NCBI GenBank assembly: GCA_045537065.1
Contig: JAZSOT010000031.1
Span: forward strand, 1-28,538
Source: RGIG8709 sp045537065
GTDB lineage: Bacteria; Bacillota; Clostridia; Monoglobales; Monoglobaceae
Direction of reading: 5' to 3'
DNA length: 28,538 nucleotides
The notes beneath the pieces were generated by a model. That model saw only the letters and a list, made by a program, of their open reading frames with translations. It was not told the origin of the DNA and did not search any database. Positions 1 to 7,586 of this stretch are shown here, in pieces (position 1 is the first letter of the stretch; the number at the start of each line of letters is the position of its first letter). A program made the position numbers and the translations under genes.

Positions 1-164
1 AGGTTCGTCCTGAAATGCACTGCGGTATCTGCGGTGAGCACGGCGGCGACCCTGTATCTGTTGAATTCTGTCATAATATTGGTCTTGACTATGTATCATG
101 TTCTCCATTCCGTGTTCCGATAGCAAGACTTGCTGCTGCTCAGGCTGCTATTAAAAAGGCTTAA
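1..164 (+). CDS. ppdK: Pyruvate, phosphate dikinase, C-terminal end (partial)
   Basis: Only the last 53 codons are inside the window; the frame starts at base 3 and stops with TAA at 162-164. The visible protein contains CGICGEHGGDP, SVEFCHNIGLDYVS and the terminal FRVPIARLAAAQA, which is the PEP/pyruvate-binding C-terminal TIM-barrel end of PPDK. The Cys of CGICGEHGG is, from knowledge of the family, part of the C-terminal active-site region. The enzyme interconverts pyruvate + ATP + Pi with PEP + AMP + PPi in the cytoplasm and is common in the glycolysis of anaerobic Clostridia. A strong terminator follows within 30 bases, so the gene ends its own transcript and is not joined to spoIIIA. 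Confidence 0.95.
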   Translation, partial: VRPEMHCGICGEHGGDPVSVEFCHNIGLDYVSCSPFRVPIARLAAAQAAIKKA

Positions 165-191
165 TTGAATATTTAACTTAAGTTATTTTAA

Positions 192-233
192 GGGACTGTT
201 TGAAAACAATGTTTTCAAACAGTCCTCTTTTTT
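192..233 (+). terminator. Intrinsic terminator of ppdK
   Basis: GGACTGTTTGAAAAC (193-207) pairs perfectly with GTTTTCAAACAGTCC (211-225) around a three-base AAT loop, followed by a T-rich tract to 233. It separates ppdK from spoIIIAA. Confidence 0.93.
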
Positions 234-298
234 GTTCTAAAAGCGGACAAAGCATCATAATATTTTATATAAAAATATTACAGAAGGTGAAAGTTTAA

Positions 299-1246
299 AT
301 GAACACAAGAATAGGTGAGATTTTATCCTATATGCCTGAAAATCTTAAGAAAATATTTAGTGTTATTTTTGAAACCTGTGGAGATACAATTCAGGAAATA
401 AGGCTTAGAACTATGAAACCATTAGTTATTGAAACCTTAAAAGGAAGCTTTTTTGTTTCTCCAAAAGGGGAAATATCTCAAAATTTAAGAAATGCCTGTA
501 TTTTAAAGCCTGATGATATAAAGGCGGTGTTTCAGATTATATGTGAAAATTCAGTTTATGCATATCTCGAAGATATAAAACAGGGTTTTATAACCATAAA
601 AGGCGGGCACAGAATAGGGTTTACAGGGAAAGCGGTTTGTGACAGAGGAAAAATAGAAAGTCTTAAAGATATATCCTCCATTAATATTAGAATTGCAAGG
701 GAATATAAAAATTGTTCAATAGATATGATTGGATACATAATAGGTAAAAAAGAAATAAAAAGCACACTTTTTGTATCTCCTCCAATGTGCGGAAAAACAA
801 CAATAATAAGAGATGTTGCAAGGGAAATATCAGATAGAGGTTTTAAAGTGGGAATTGCAGATGACAGAGGAGAAATTGCTGCAATGTATAAAGGCATTCC
901 GCAAAATGATGTTGGGATTCACACGGATGTAATAGAAAATGCCCCTAAAAAAGACGCAATTTCTATGATGCTACGGACAATGTCTCCAAAGGTTATAATA
1001 AGTGATGAAATATCAAATCCAGAAGATGCTTATGGGGTTCTGCAATGCTTTGGAACAGGAGTTAAGGTTATTGGAAGTGCCCACGGAAATACTGCAGAGG
1101 ATGTTATGGATAAAAGCTTTTTAAAACCCTTGATAGGCAGGGGCGGATTTGAAAATATTATTTTACTTTCATTAGACGGTGAGGATGATAATATAAGGAT
1201 TAAAGGAAAGCTTTTTGATGTAAGTTATGTGGACAGGGGTGAGTAA
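299..1246 (+). CDS. spoIIIAA: Stage III sporulation protein AA, secretion-type ATPase
   Basis: 315 residues, the normal length for SpoIIIAA. It is a mother-cell ATPase related to type II/IV secretion ATPases that powers the SpoIIIA-SpoIIQ channel between mother cell and forespore. The P-loop is SPPMCGKT at residues 160-167, where the first glycine of the textbook Walker A is a serine. Walker B is VIISDE (232-237), and the DDRGE segment (188-192) and a late GSAHG motif are family-typical. It is the first gene of an eight-gene spoIIIA operon and overlaps spoIIIAB. The ATG is preceded by AGAAGGTG. In Bacillus the operon is sigma-E dependent, but I cannot point to a convincing sigma-E promoter in the 65 bases between the ppdK terminator and this start. 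Confidence 0.95.
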   Translation: MNTRIGEILSYMPENLKKIFSVIFETCGDTIQEIRLRTMKPLVIETLKGSFFVSPKGEISQNLRNACILKPDDIKAVFQIICENSVYAYLEDIKQGFITIKGGHRIGFTGKAVCDRGKIESLKDISSINIRIAREYKNCSIDMIGYIIGKKEIKSTLFVSPPMCGKTTIIRDVAREISDRGFKVGIADDRGEIAAMYKGIPQNDVGIHTDVIENAPKKDAISMMLRTMSPKVIISDEISNPEDAYGVLQCFGTGVKVIGSAHGNTAEDVMDKSFLKPLIGRGGFENIILLSLDGEDDNIRIKGKLFDVSYVDRGE

Positions 1247-1766
1247 GATTACGGAAATAATAACATCAGCACTAATTATTATTGCTTCCAGCTATATAGG
1301 AATTGCCTGTGCATCAAAATACGAAATGGGAGTTAAAAATATAAGTGCTTTTTTAAGCACATTAAAAATGCTTGAATTTGATGTCTCTTTCTTAAAACTG
1401 CCCCTTGGGGAGTCCTTTGAAAGAATTGCAAAAAGTCAAAGGGGAAGTGTAAAGAAATTTTATAATTATCTGGCGGAAGAGTTAAAATCTGCCAAAGGTG
1501 AAGATATAAGTTATATTTATAAAAAAGCGTTAAATCGTTACAGAGGCGAGCTTTTATTTGATGAAAATATAGAAAATGTCTTAACAGACTTTTCGGACAA
1601 CTTAGGAAATATGAATGTTGAAAACGAAATTGCAAATATAAAGGCGGCATATACGAAGCTTAGGTATTATGAAGAAGAGGCAAGGGGGCTTGCAAACAAA
1701 AATGTAAAAATGTACAGAGGTCTTGGGCTTTTGGGTGGAATTTTTATAGTGCTTATTCTTAGTTAA
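1227..1766 (+). CDS. spoIIIAB: Stage III sporulation protein AB
   Basis: About 179 residues with a hydrophobic segment near the N-terminus (ITSALIIIASSYIGIACA), a charged helical middle and a second hydrophobic segment at the C-terminus (GLGLLGGIFIVLIL). This is the layout of SpoIIIAB, which resembles type II secretion GspF platform proteins and works with the SpoIIIAA ATPase. The start is uncertain. ATG 1227 gives a 20-base overlap with spoIIIAA; an in-frame GTG at 1239 would give an 8-base overlap and a 175-residue protein. Neither has a well-spaced ribosome site, so coupling to spoIIIAA translation is likely. Confidence 0.9.
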   Translation: MWTGVSKITEIITSALIIIASSYIGIACASKYEMGVKNISAFLSTLKMLEFDVSFLKLPLGESFERIAKSQRGSVKKFYNYLAEELKSAKGEDISYIYKKALNRYRGELLFDENIENVLTDFSDNLGNMNVENEIANIKAAYTKLRYYEEEARGLANKNVKMYRGLGLLGGIFIVLILS

Positions 1767-1787
1767 AAGATAAAGTGAGGTTATGTT

Positions 1788-1985
1788 ATGACAGGGGTTG
1801 ACCTGATATTTAAGGTTGCGGCAATCGGTATTTTGGTTGCAGTATTAAATCAGCTTTTAGTCAGAAGTGGCAGAGAGGATCAGGCAATGTTAACTACAAT
1901 AGCGGGCTTGATTGTTGTTCTGCTTATGATTATTGAGCAAATCAGTTATTTATTTGATACAATAAAGAATGTATTTAATTTATAA
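1788..1985 (+). CDS. spoIIIAC: Stage III sporulation protein AC
   Basis: 65-residue membrane protein with two predicted transmembrane helices (roughly 5-25 and 34-56) and a charged turn SGREDQ between them, which is the conserved size and topology of SpoIIIAC. It is one of the small integral proteins of the SpoIIIA complex in the mother-cell membrane around the forespore. The ATG follows GTGAGGTT. It lies 21 bases after spoIIIAB and 11 before spoIIIAD. Confidence 0.93.
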   Translation: MTGVDLIFKVAAIGILVAVLNQLLVRSGREDQAMLTTIAGLIVVLLMIIEQISYLFDTIKNVFNL

Positions 1986-1996
1986 GGTGCTACACA

Positions 1997-2389
1997 ATGG
2001 ATATTTTTAAAATTACTGCCCTTGGAATTTTTTCTGCGGTTTTGTGTATCTTTATAAAAAACATAAGACCTGAAATCTCTCTTTTATTGTCTTTGTGCGG
2101 GGCAATGGTAATATTGTTTTTTATATTGCCCACGTTAAGGGATGTTGCAGATGCAATAAGGGGACTTGCAGATGCTGTGGGGCTTGATGAAATGTACTTA
2201 TTCCCCGTTTTAAAGGTAGTGGGAATTTCGTATATAACGGAAATAGGAGGGGCTCTTTGCAAGGATGCGGGGGAGGAGGCTATTGCGTCAAAGATAAATT
2301 TGGCAGGAAAGATTGCTATAGTTTCTCTCTGTTTGCCTGTTGCATATAAAATGATTTCAATAATAGATGGAATTATTTTCTCTTTTTAA
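1997..2389 (+). CDS. spoIIIAD: Stage III sporulation protein AD
   Basis: 130-residue hydrophobic protein with about four membrane segments. The middle segment VGISYITEIGGALCKDAGEEAIASKINLAGK is highly typical of SpoIIIAD, which is a distant relative of SpoIIIAC with an added C-terminal part. It forms part of the membrane base of the feeding-tube complex. It is separated from spoIIIAC by 11 bases and from spoIIIAE by 3, which fits a single translated operon. Confidence 0.93.
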   Translation: MDIFKITALGIFSAVLCIFIKNIRPEISLLLSLCGAMVILFFILPTLRDVADAIRGLADAVGLDEMYLFPVLKVVGISYITEIGGALCKDAGEEAIASKINLAGKIAIVSLCLPVAYKMISIIDGIIFSF

Positions 2390-2392
2390 ACT

Positions 2393-3541
2393 ATGAAAAA
2401 AATTATATTTCTTTTGATAATAATATGTTCTGTTTTTTCTGTATCCTATGCAGATGAGTATAACGAAATTATAAATGAGTACATAGGAGAATATAGCAGG
2501 GAGATAGAAAATGGTATTAAAGATGCAGATGTTTTATTAATGCCTGATTTTGATGCTGAAAAAATTATAAGGGATGCTGCAGAGGGAAAAGAAGTTTTAT
2601 CCTTTGAGAAAATAGGTAAAATGATTCTAAATGTAATGCTTCCTGAGGTCAGAATTATTTCAAAGTCAATACTTTATTTGATTTCAGTAACTCTCGTTGG
2701 TTCTTTTCTTCTTAATCTTCAAAATTCGGATATGAACGGCGGAGCACAAAAAGCGGGAAGTTTTTTTATTATTCTTGTTTCCGCAGGAATTATAGCTAAC
2801 ATTTTTTCAAATATTGGAGCAATTACATATAGCACAGTCAGTTCTCTTTCTATCTTTTTGAAAAGTCTTTTTCCCGTGATGATACTGACTTTGTATTCGT
2901 CGGGATGTATAACATCAACAATGGTTTTTAGGCCGATTCTTGCTGCGGTTGTAAGCTTAAGTACACATATAATAGAAAAAGTGCTCATTCCTGCTACAGT
3001 TCTATCTTTTGCAGTAACTGTTTCGGACTGTCTGGCGGAAAAAGTGAAAGCGGATAAATTTGCAGGTCTTATGACAAAAACAGTAAAATGGGTTCTTGCT
3101 TGTATGCTGACAATTTTCACAGGGGTGATAGGTCTTCAATCGGTTGCATCCTCAACCTTTGACGGACTTTCTGTTAAACTTACAAAGCTTGCAACAGCAA
3201 ACCTTGTTCCCGTTGTGGGTGGACTTCTTTCGGAAACAGTTGAAACAATAATGGGCTGCAGTGTTGTAATCAAAAATTCTGTGGGAATATGCGGAATACT
3301 GGCGGTTATATATATTTGTCTTGTTCCCCTTATAAGAATTGGGGTTAACGTTATTTTTCTTAGGTTCACAGCGGCAGTTATGCAGCCTGTCAGCGATGAA
3401 AGAGTAATAAAATGTATATCATCAGCTGCGGATATTTTATCCTTGCTGTTTGGAATTGTGGCATCCTTATGCGTTATGTTTGTGCTGATAATAACTATTC
3501 TCATAAATATGGGTAATTCAGCTGTTTTGCTTGGAAGATAG
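2393..3541 (+). CDS. spoIIIAE: Stage III sporulation protein AE
   Basis: 382 residues. A cleavable-looking signal (MKKIIFLLIIICSVFSVSYA) is followed by a soluble acidic stretch to about residue 70 and then a run of hydrophobic helices to the C-terminus. This is the SpoIIIAE plan: a signal peptide plus a polytopic, permease-like membrane body. It belongs to the SpoIIIA-SpoIIQ intercellular channel. It begins 3 bases after spoIIIAD and ends just ahead of spoIIIAF; its last codons overlap the ribosome site of spoIIIAF. Confidence 0.94.
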   Translation: MKKIIFLLIIICSVFSVSYADEYNEIINEYIGEYSREIENGIKDADVLLMPDFDAEKIIRDAAEGKEVLSFEKIGKMILNVMLPEVRIISKSILYLISVTLVGSFLLNLQNSDMNGGAQKAGSFFIILVSAGIIANIFSNIGAITYSTVSSLSIFLKSLFPVMILTLYSSGCITSTMVFRPILAAVVSLSTHIIEKVLIPATVLSFAVTVSDCLAEKVKADKFAGLMTKTVKWVLACMLTIFTGVIGLQSVASSTFDGLSVKLTKLATANLVPVVGGLLSETVETIMGCSVVIKNSVGICGILAVIYICLVPLIRIGVNVIFLRFTAAVMQPVSDERVIKCISSAADILSLLFGIVASLCVMFVLIITILINMGNSAVLLGR

Positions 3542-3551
3542 AGGTGATAAA

Positions 3552-4058
3552 ATGAATTTTTTCAGAATCTGGACAAGTGCGGTTGCAGGGATAATAGTAT
3601 TTTCAGCAATTGTAGAGATAATTTCTCCTGATGGAGAGTTGAAAAAATACGTTAAGCTTGTTCTTGGAATGGTTGTAACGGTTACACTGATTACTCCTTT
3701 AGGAAATATCAGCTTTAAAAGTGCAGCAAAAGAGCTTATAGATTATGACAAAACTTTGGCGTTTCGTCAACAAAAAAATTTTACTGAAGAGGAAAATGAT
3801 AAAATCATAAAACTTTATAAGGAAAAGCTTGAAAAGAAAATATATGAGGAGTTAAACAAAGAGATTAAGGAAGATATCAAGGTGTATGTTGAGGTGAATA
3901 CAGAAAATAAGGATAATTTCGGAGATATAAAAGGGATATATGTTGTGGTGTCCCAAAGAGATGGTTTTATTGACTATGCTGATGAAATAAAAGAGCTTTT
4001 GAAGATAAATTTCGGAATAAGCGAAGAAAGGGTCAGACTTAAATTTGTCAAAGGTTAA
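3552..4058 (+). CDS. spoIIIAF: Stage III sporulation protein AF
   Basis: 168 residues from the chosen ATG. Two N-terminal membrane segments (about 5-22 and 31-50, ending in LITPLGNI) are followed by a charged coiled region and a C-terminal alpha/beta domain of the ring-building type found in several SpoIIIA proteins. ATG 3552 was chosen because it sits 5 bases after AGAGGTG; an in-frame ATG at 3531 lies inside spoIIIAE and has no ribosome site. The product is a mother-cell membrane component of the SpoIIIA channel. Confidence 0.92.
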   Translation: MNFFRIWTSAVAGIIVFSAIVEIISPDGELKKYVKLVLGMVVTVTLITPLGNISFKSAAKELIDYDKTLAFRQQKNFTEEENDKIIKLYKEKLEKKIYEELNKEIKEDIKVYVEVNTENKDNFGDIKGIYVVVSQRDGFIDYADEIKELLKINFGISEERVRLKFVKG

Positions 4059-4060
4059 AA

Positions 4061-4630
4061 ATGAGTATTCTAAACAAATTTTTAAGAAAAAAAGAAGAAG
4101 AAAAGAGTTTTTTATCATATAAAGCAATTGCAGTGATGATTATATTTTTCTGTGTGATTATGCTTCTTAATTCAAAGAGTGTCAAGATAAATAATGAAGA
4201 TAATGGAACTGAAGAACAGGAAACTGGAGATTTTTATTACAGTGTTTTGGAAACCGAAAAAAAGCTGGAAGAAATTTTAAGCAAAATAAAGGGGGCGGGA
4301 GATGTTGATGTTATGATTTATTACAGTAACTTGGGAGAAAAAATAATTGCCAGTGACAGCAGGACAAGAAACGAAAAGGAAAACAGAGGTGAGGGTGTTG
4401 AATCAGTTGCAGAGGATAAGGAAAAAAACACAGTTCTTTATGGAGGATCAGGGAATGAAATGCCCTTTATCACAGAAGAACGTTTGCCTGAGGCAAGCGG
4501 AATTTTAGTAATAGCGGAAGGAGCACATAATGAAAAAGTTAAGTATGAAATCAGAGAAGCTGTCAGGGCGCTTCTTGGAGTTTCGCCAAACAGGATCAGG
4601 GTTGCTGAAAAAAATAAAATCGGGCAGTAA
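4061..4630 (+). CDS. spoIIIAG: Stage III sporulation protein AG
   Basis: 189 residues: a short basic cytoplasmic tail, one membrane helix at about residues 22-37 (AIAVMIIFFCVIMLL), an acidic linker and a C-terminal ring-building domain. The conserved ILVIAEGAHNEKVKYEI strand-helix near residue 150 is characteristic of SpoIIIAG, which forms a large secretin-like ring in the space between the two membranes. It starts 3 bases after spoIIIAF. The codons of the conserved AEGA motif also create a strong ribosome site for an overlapping frame (see spoIIIAH). Confidence 0.93.
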   Translation: MSILNKFLRKKEEEKSFLSYKAIAVMIIFFCVIMLLNSKSVKINNEDNGTEEQETGDFYYSVLETEKKLEEILSKIKGAGDVDVMIYYSNLGEKIIASDSRTRNEKENRGEGVESVAEDKEKNTVLYGGSGNEMPFITEERLPEASGILVIAEGAHNEKVKYEIREAVRALLGVSPNRIRVAEKNKIGQ

Positions 4631-4661
4631 AAAAATTTTGGAAAAAGGGAGAAATGTTGTA

Positions 4662-5195
4662 ATGAAAAATTCAAAAAGCATTAAAGGAAAACAAATTTTA
4701 TTACTGGGGCTTGTTGCACTGGTACTTGTTGCAGGGTATTATAGATGGACTGTTGACACAGGAGGAGAGACTGTTCCTGTTATAAGTGATTCCATAGGTG
4801 ATGAAATAGATAAAATTGATATTGAAGAAGAAAATATTGATGAAAATATGAATTATTTTGAAAAATCAAAGTATGAAAGAGATTTAAAGAGAAGCGAAGC
4901 TATCAGTATGCTGCAGGATGCAGCTGAAAATAATGAAGAAGGGGAAATTTCAGAGGATGCAGAAAAAAAGATTGAAGAGGCTGCTGTAAAAAGTGAAAAA
5001 GAAAGTATCATTGAAAATTTAATAATATCAAAGGGATTTAATGATTGCGTTGTTTTTATGGATGAGGATATTATAAATGTTGTTGTGGAAGCGGAGAGCT
5101 TAGATATAAAATCCGTAAATCAGATTAAGGATATTATACTCACCCAGACAGATTATAAGGCTCCACAGATAAGAATTAGCTCTAAGCAGAAGTAA
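4662..5195 (+). CDS. spoIIIAH: Stage III sporulation protein AH
   Basis: 177 residues from ATG 4662: a short basic tail, one membrane helix (ILLLGLVALVLVAGYYRW), a long acidic linker and a C-terminal ring-building domain beginning near ENLIISKGFNDCVVF. Known SpoIIIAH proteins bind forespore SpoIIQ across the intermembrane space and have a short N-terminal tail, which favours this start; GGGAG lies 9 bases upstream. However, the same frame is open back to ATG 4530, which has GGAAGGAG six bases before it and would add 44 basic residues while overlapping spoIIIAG by 101 bases. It is the last gene of the operon; I see no strong terminator after it. Confidence 0.9.
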   Translation: MKNSKSIKGKQILLLGLVALVLVAGYYRWTVDTGGETVPVISDSIGDEIDKIDIEEENIDENMNYFEKSKYERDLKRSEAISMLQDAAENNEEGEISEDAEKKIEEAAVKSEKESIIENLIISKGFNDCVVFMDEDIINVVVEAESLDIKSVNQIKDIILTQTDYKAPQIRISSKQK

Positions 5196-5271
5196 ATTTG
5201 ATAGATATTTCAAAAAAAATGGCTATATTTGAAAATTTGTTGTTATTTTACACAATTTGAATTTTAATGCT

Positions 5272-5300
5272 TTGACTTTTGTTTTCTGATACTATATAAT
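5272..5300 (+). promoter_or_regulatory. Sigma-A promoter of galT-galK
   Basis: TTGACT (5272-5277), a 17-base spacer and a perfect TATAAT (5295-5300), ending 39 bases before the galT start. No operator is recognisable near it. Confidence 0.85.
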
Positions 5301-5339
5301 TTAGGTACATAAAATTTTATCAGAATAGGAGAAATAAAA

Positions 5340-6308
5340 ATGGCAGAACTAAGATATAATCCATTGCTGAATGATTGGGTGATGATAGCATCTCACAGAC
5401 AAAACAGACCGCAGATGCCAAAAGACTGGTGTCCGTTTTGTCCGGGCTCAGGAAAAGTTCCTGATGATTATTCAGTTTTTAAATATGATAATGATTTTCC
5501 TGCATTATCACAAAACCCACCGACAGAAGATGATGTTGCAACCGAGTTTTTTAAGGTTAAGCCATCATATGGTAAGTGCGAGGTTGTTCTTTATTCACCG
5601 GAGCATACCACAACTTTGCCGAAACTAAGCACAGAACATATCAAAAAGCTTGTTGACCTTTGGCAGGAAAGATTTTTGGAACTTTCAAAGGATGAAAATA
5701 TAAAATATATTTTTATGTTTGAAAACAAAGGAGAGCCTGTTGGAGTAACAATGCCTCATCCACACGGACAGATTTACGGCTATTCAGTTGTTCCAAAGAG
5801 AATTGAGGAAGAGCTTTCAAATAGCAAAAAGCATCTTGAAGAAACAGGTAAATGTTTGATTTGTGATATTCTTGAAAATGAACAGAAGGAAGATAAGAGA
5901 GTTATTTTTGAAAATGAAGATTTTTCAGTTATTCTTCCGTTTTTTGCAGACTATCCATATGGAGTTTATATTATTGCAAAAAAACATATTCAGAATGTAA
6001 CAGAACTTGATGAAAAACAAAAAATGAATTTTGCATCAATTTTAAAAGATACAACATCAACACTTGATGCTCTTTTTGACACATCTTTTCCATATATGAT
6101 GTGTATGTATCAAAATCCAGTAAATGGAGAAGATACAAGCGAATATAATCATTTTCACGTAAAATTTTATCCGCCAATGAGAAGTGCAGATAAGCAAAAA
6201 TTCAACGCATCCAGCGAAACAGGAGCATGGGCTTGTTGTAATCCCACATCTCCTGAAGAAAAGGCAGAAGAGCTTCGTTGTGCATATAGAAAATACAAGG
6301 GCATTTAA
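5340..6308 (+). CDS. galT: Galactose-1-phosphate uridylyltransferase
   Basis: 322 residues, class I GalT with two HIT-type halves. It exchanges UMP between UDP-glucose and galactose 1-phosphate in the Leloir pathway. Visible motifs are the zinc cysteines CPFC (31-34), His89 in SPEHTTTL, and the catalytic HPHGQ at 140-144, whose second histidine (142) carries the UMP in known enzymes. The second half has the CLIC motif (172-175) and NHFHVKFYPP near residue 275. It starts after TAGGAGA and is followed after 20 bases by galK. No galE or galactose mutarotase is present in the window, so the epimerase step must be encoded elsewhere. Confidence 0.95.
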   Translation: MAELRYNPLLNDWVMIASHRQNRPQMPKDWCPFCPGSGKVPDDYSVFKYDNDFPALSQNPPTEDDVATEFFKVKPSYGKCEVVLYSPEHTTTLPKLSTEHIKKLVDLWQERFLELSKDENIKYIFMFENKGEPVGVTMPHPHGQIYGYSVVPKRIEEELSNSKKHLEETGKCLICDILENEQKEDKRVIFENEDFSVILPFFADYPYGVYIIAKKHIQNVTELDEKQKMNFASILKDTTSTLDALFDTSFPYMMCMYQNPVNGEDTSEYNHFHVKFYPPMRSADKQKFNASSETGAWACCNPTSPEEKAEELRCAYRKYKGI

Positions 6309-6328
6309 TTATAAATACGGAGGACAAA

Positions 6329-7516
6329 ATGGAAATTTCAAAAATAAAAGAACTTTTTTTTGAGTATTACGGAAACGACAGAGAACCTGTGAGAGTGTTT
6401 GCATCACCAGGCAGAGTTAATCTTATAGGTGAGCATATTGATTATTGCGGGGGTCCTGTTTTGCCTGCTGCTCTTACTATGAAGACCACAATTGTTGCAA
6501 GAAAAAGAAAAGATGATATTATTCGTATGAGAGCAACAGATCTTGATATATGTGTTGAAACAAGTATATCCGAGGTACAGAAGTTAAAAGGCAAATTAAA
6601 ATGGGGAGATTATCAGCTTGGCGTTGCTGATGAACTTATGAAAGCAGGATATAAAATCTGCGGATGTGATATGCTATTTGATGATACAACTCCTCATGGC
6701 GGAGGTCTTTCATCATCTGCTGCAATTGAAGTTTCAACAGCACTTTGCTTTGCAACTTTTTCAAATGAAATTATGGGAAAAGAAAAGGCTGTTGATATGA
6801 TAGAAATGGCACTTATTTCTCAAAAAGCAGAGCATAATTATATCGGTGTAAACTGTGGTATTATGGACCAGTTTGCATCTGCAATGGGAAAAGAAAATCA
6901 TGCAATTTATCTTGATTGTGCAACTCTTGACTATGAGCTTGTTCCGCTTGAACTCGGGGAATATAGACTTGTTCTATCCAATACAAATAAAAAACATTCT
7001 CTAGGATCGTCAAAGTATAATGAAAGAAGAGGAGAGTGTGAAAAGGGCTTAAATATCTTAAAACAATATTTGCCGGAAATTAATCAGCTTGCAGATGTTT
7101 CTATCAGCGATTTTGAACTTTATAAGAATAAGATAGAAGATGAGATTGTCAGAAAAAGAATAAAACACGTCGTTTATGAATGTGACAGAGTCCAAAGAAG
7201 CGTAACAAATCTAAAAGCAGGGAAGCTTGAAGAATTTGGAAAGCTTATGAATATGTCTCACGATTCTCTTACGAATGATTATGAGGTAAGTTGTGAAGAG
7301 CTTGATTTGCTTGCATACGAGGCAAGAAAAATGGACGGTGTTTTAGGTTCAAGAATGACGGGAGCGGGCTTTGGCGGTTGTACTGTCAGTGTCGTGAAAA
7401 AAGATAAAATTGATGAATTTGTTGAAAAAATCGGCAAATTATATGAGGAAAAATTCGGACATGCGGCATCGTTTTATATTTCAGAAATTGGCGATGGCGG
7501 CAGAGAAATAAAATAA
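6329..7516 (+). CDS. galK: Galactokinase
   Basis: 395 residues, a GHMP kinase that phosphorylates galactose to galactose 1-phosphate with ATP. The galactokinase signature GRVNLIGEH is at 28-36, the ATP-binding GGGLSSSAA at 124-132, the catalytic aspartate in GIMDQF at residue 180, and the third GHMP motif MTGAGFGGC at 343-351. It has a strong ribosome site CGGAGG and lies 20 bases after galT, clearly in one transcript with it. No terminator is evident between this gene and enolase. Confidence 0.96.
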   Translation: MEISKIKELFFEYYGNDREPVRVFASPGRVNLIGEHIDYCGGPVLPAALTMKTTIVARKRKDDIIRMRATDLDICVETSISEVQKLKGKLKWGDYQLGVADELMKAGYKICGCDMLFDDTTPHGGGLSSSAAIEVSTALCFATFSNEIMGKEKAVDMIEMALISQKAEHNYIGVNCGIMDQFASAMGKENHAIYLDCATLDYELVPLELGEYRLVLSNTNKKHSLGSSKYNERRGECEKGLNILKQYLPEINQLADVSISDFELYKNKIEDEIVRKRIKHVVYECDRVQRSVTNLKAGKLEEFGKLMNMSHDSLTNDYEVSCEELDLLAYEARKMDGVLGSRMTGAGFGGCTVSVVKKDKIDEFVEKIGKLYEEKFGHAASFYISEIGDGGREIK

Positions 7517-7586
7517 AGTTTTTAACTTCCGTATAATTTATATTTATAGTGTAACAATAGATGTAAATTACATCGGAGGTATGAAA

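Noticed and set aside
160..167. SpoIIIAA Walker A with Ser in place of the first Gly (protein residues 160-167, gene 299-1246) as an inactivated ATPase
   Set aside because: The coordinates given here are protein residues. From family knowledge a Ser at this place is common in clostridial SpoIIIAA, and the GKT and Walker B are intact.
234..298. Sigma-E promoter before spoIIIAA
   Set aside because: CATAATAT (256-263) loosely resembles a sigma-E -10, but no matching -35 is visible at the right distance.
7532..7537. TATAAT between galK and eno as an eno promoter
   Set aside because: No -35-like hexamer at 16-18 bases upstream; the box may be chance in AT-rich DNA.
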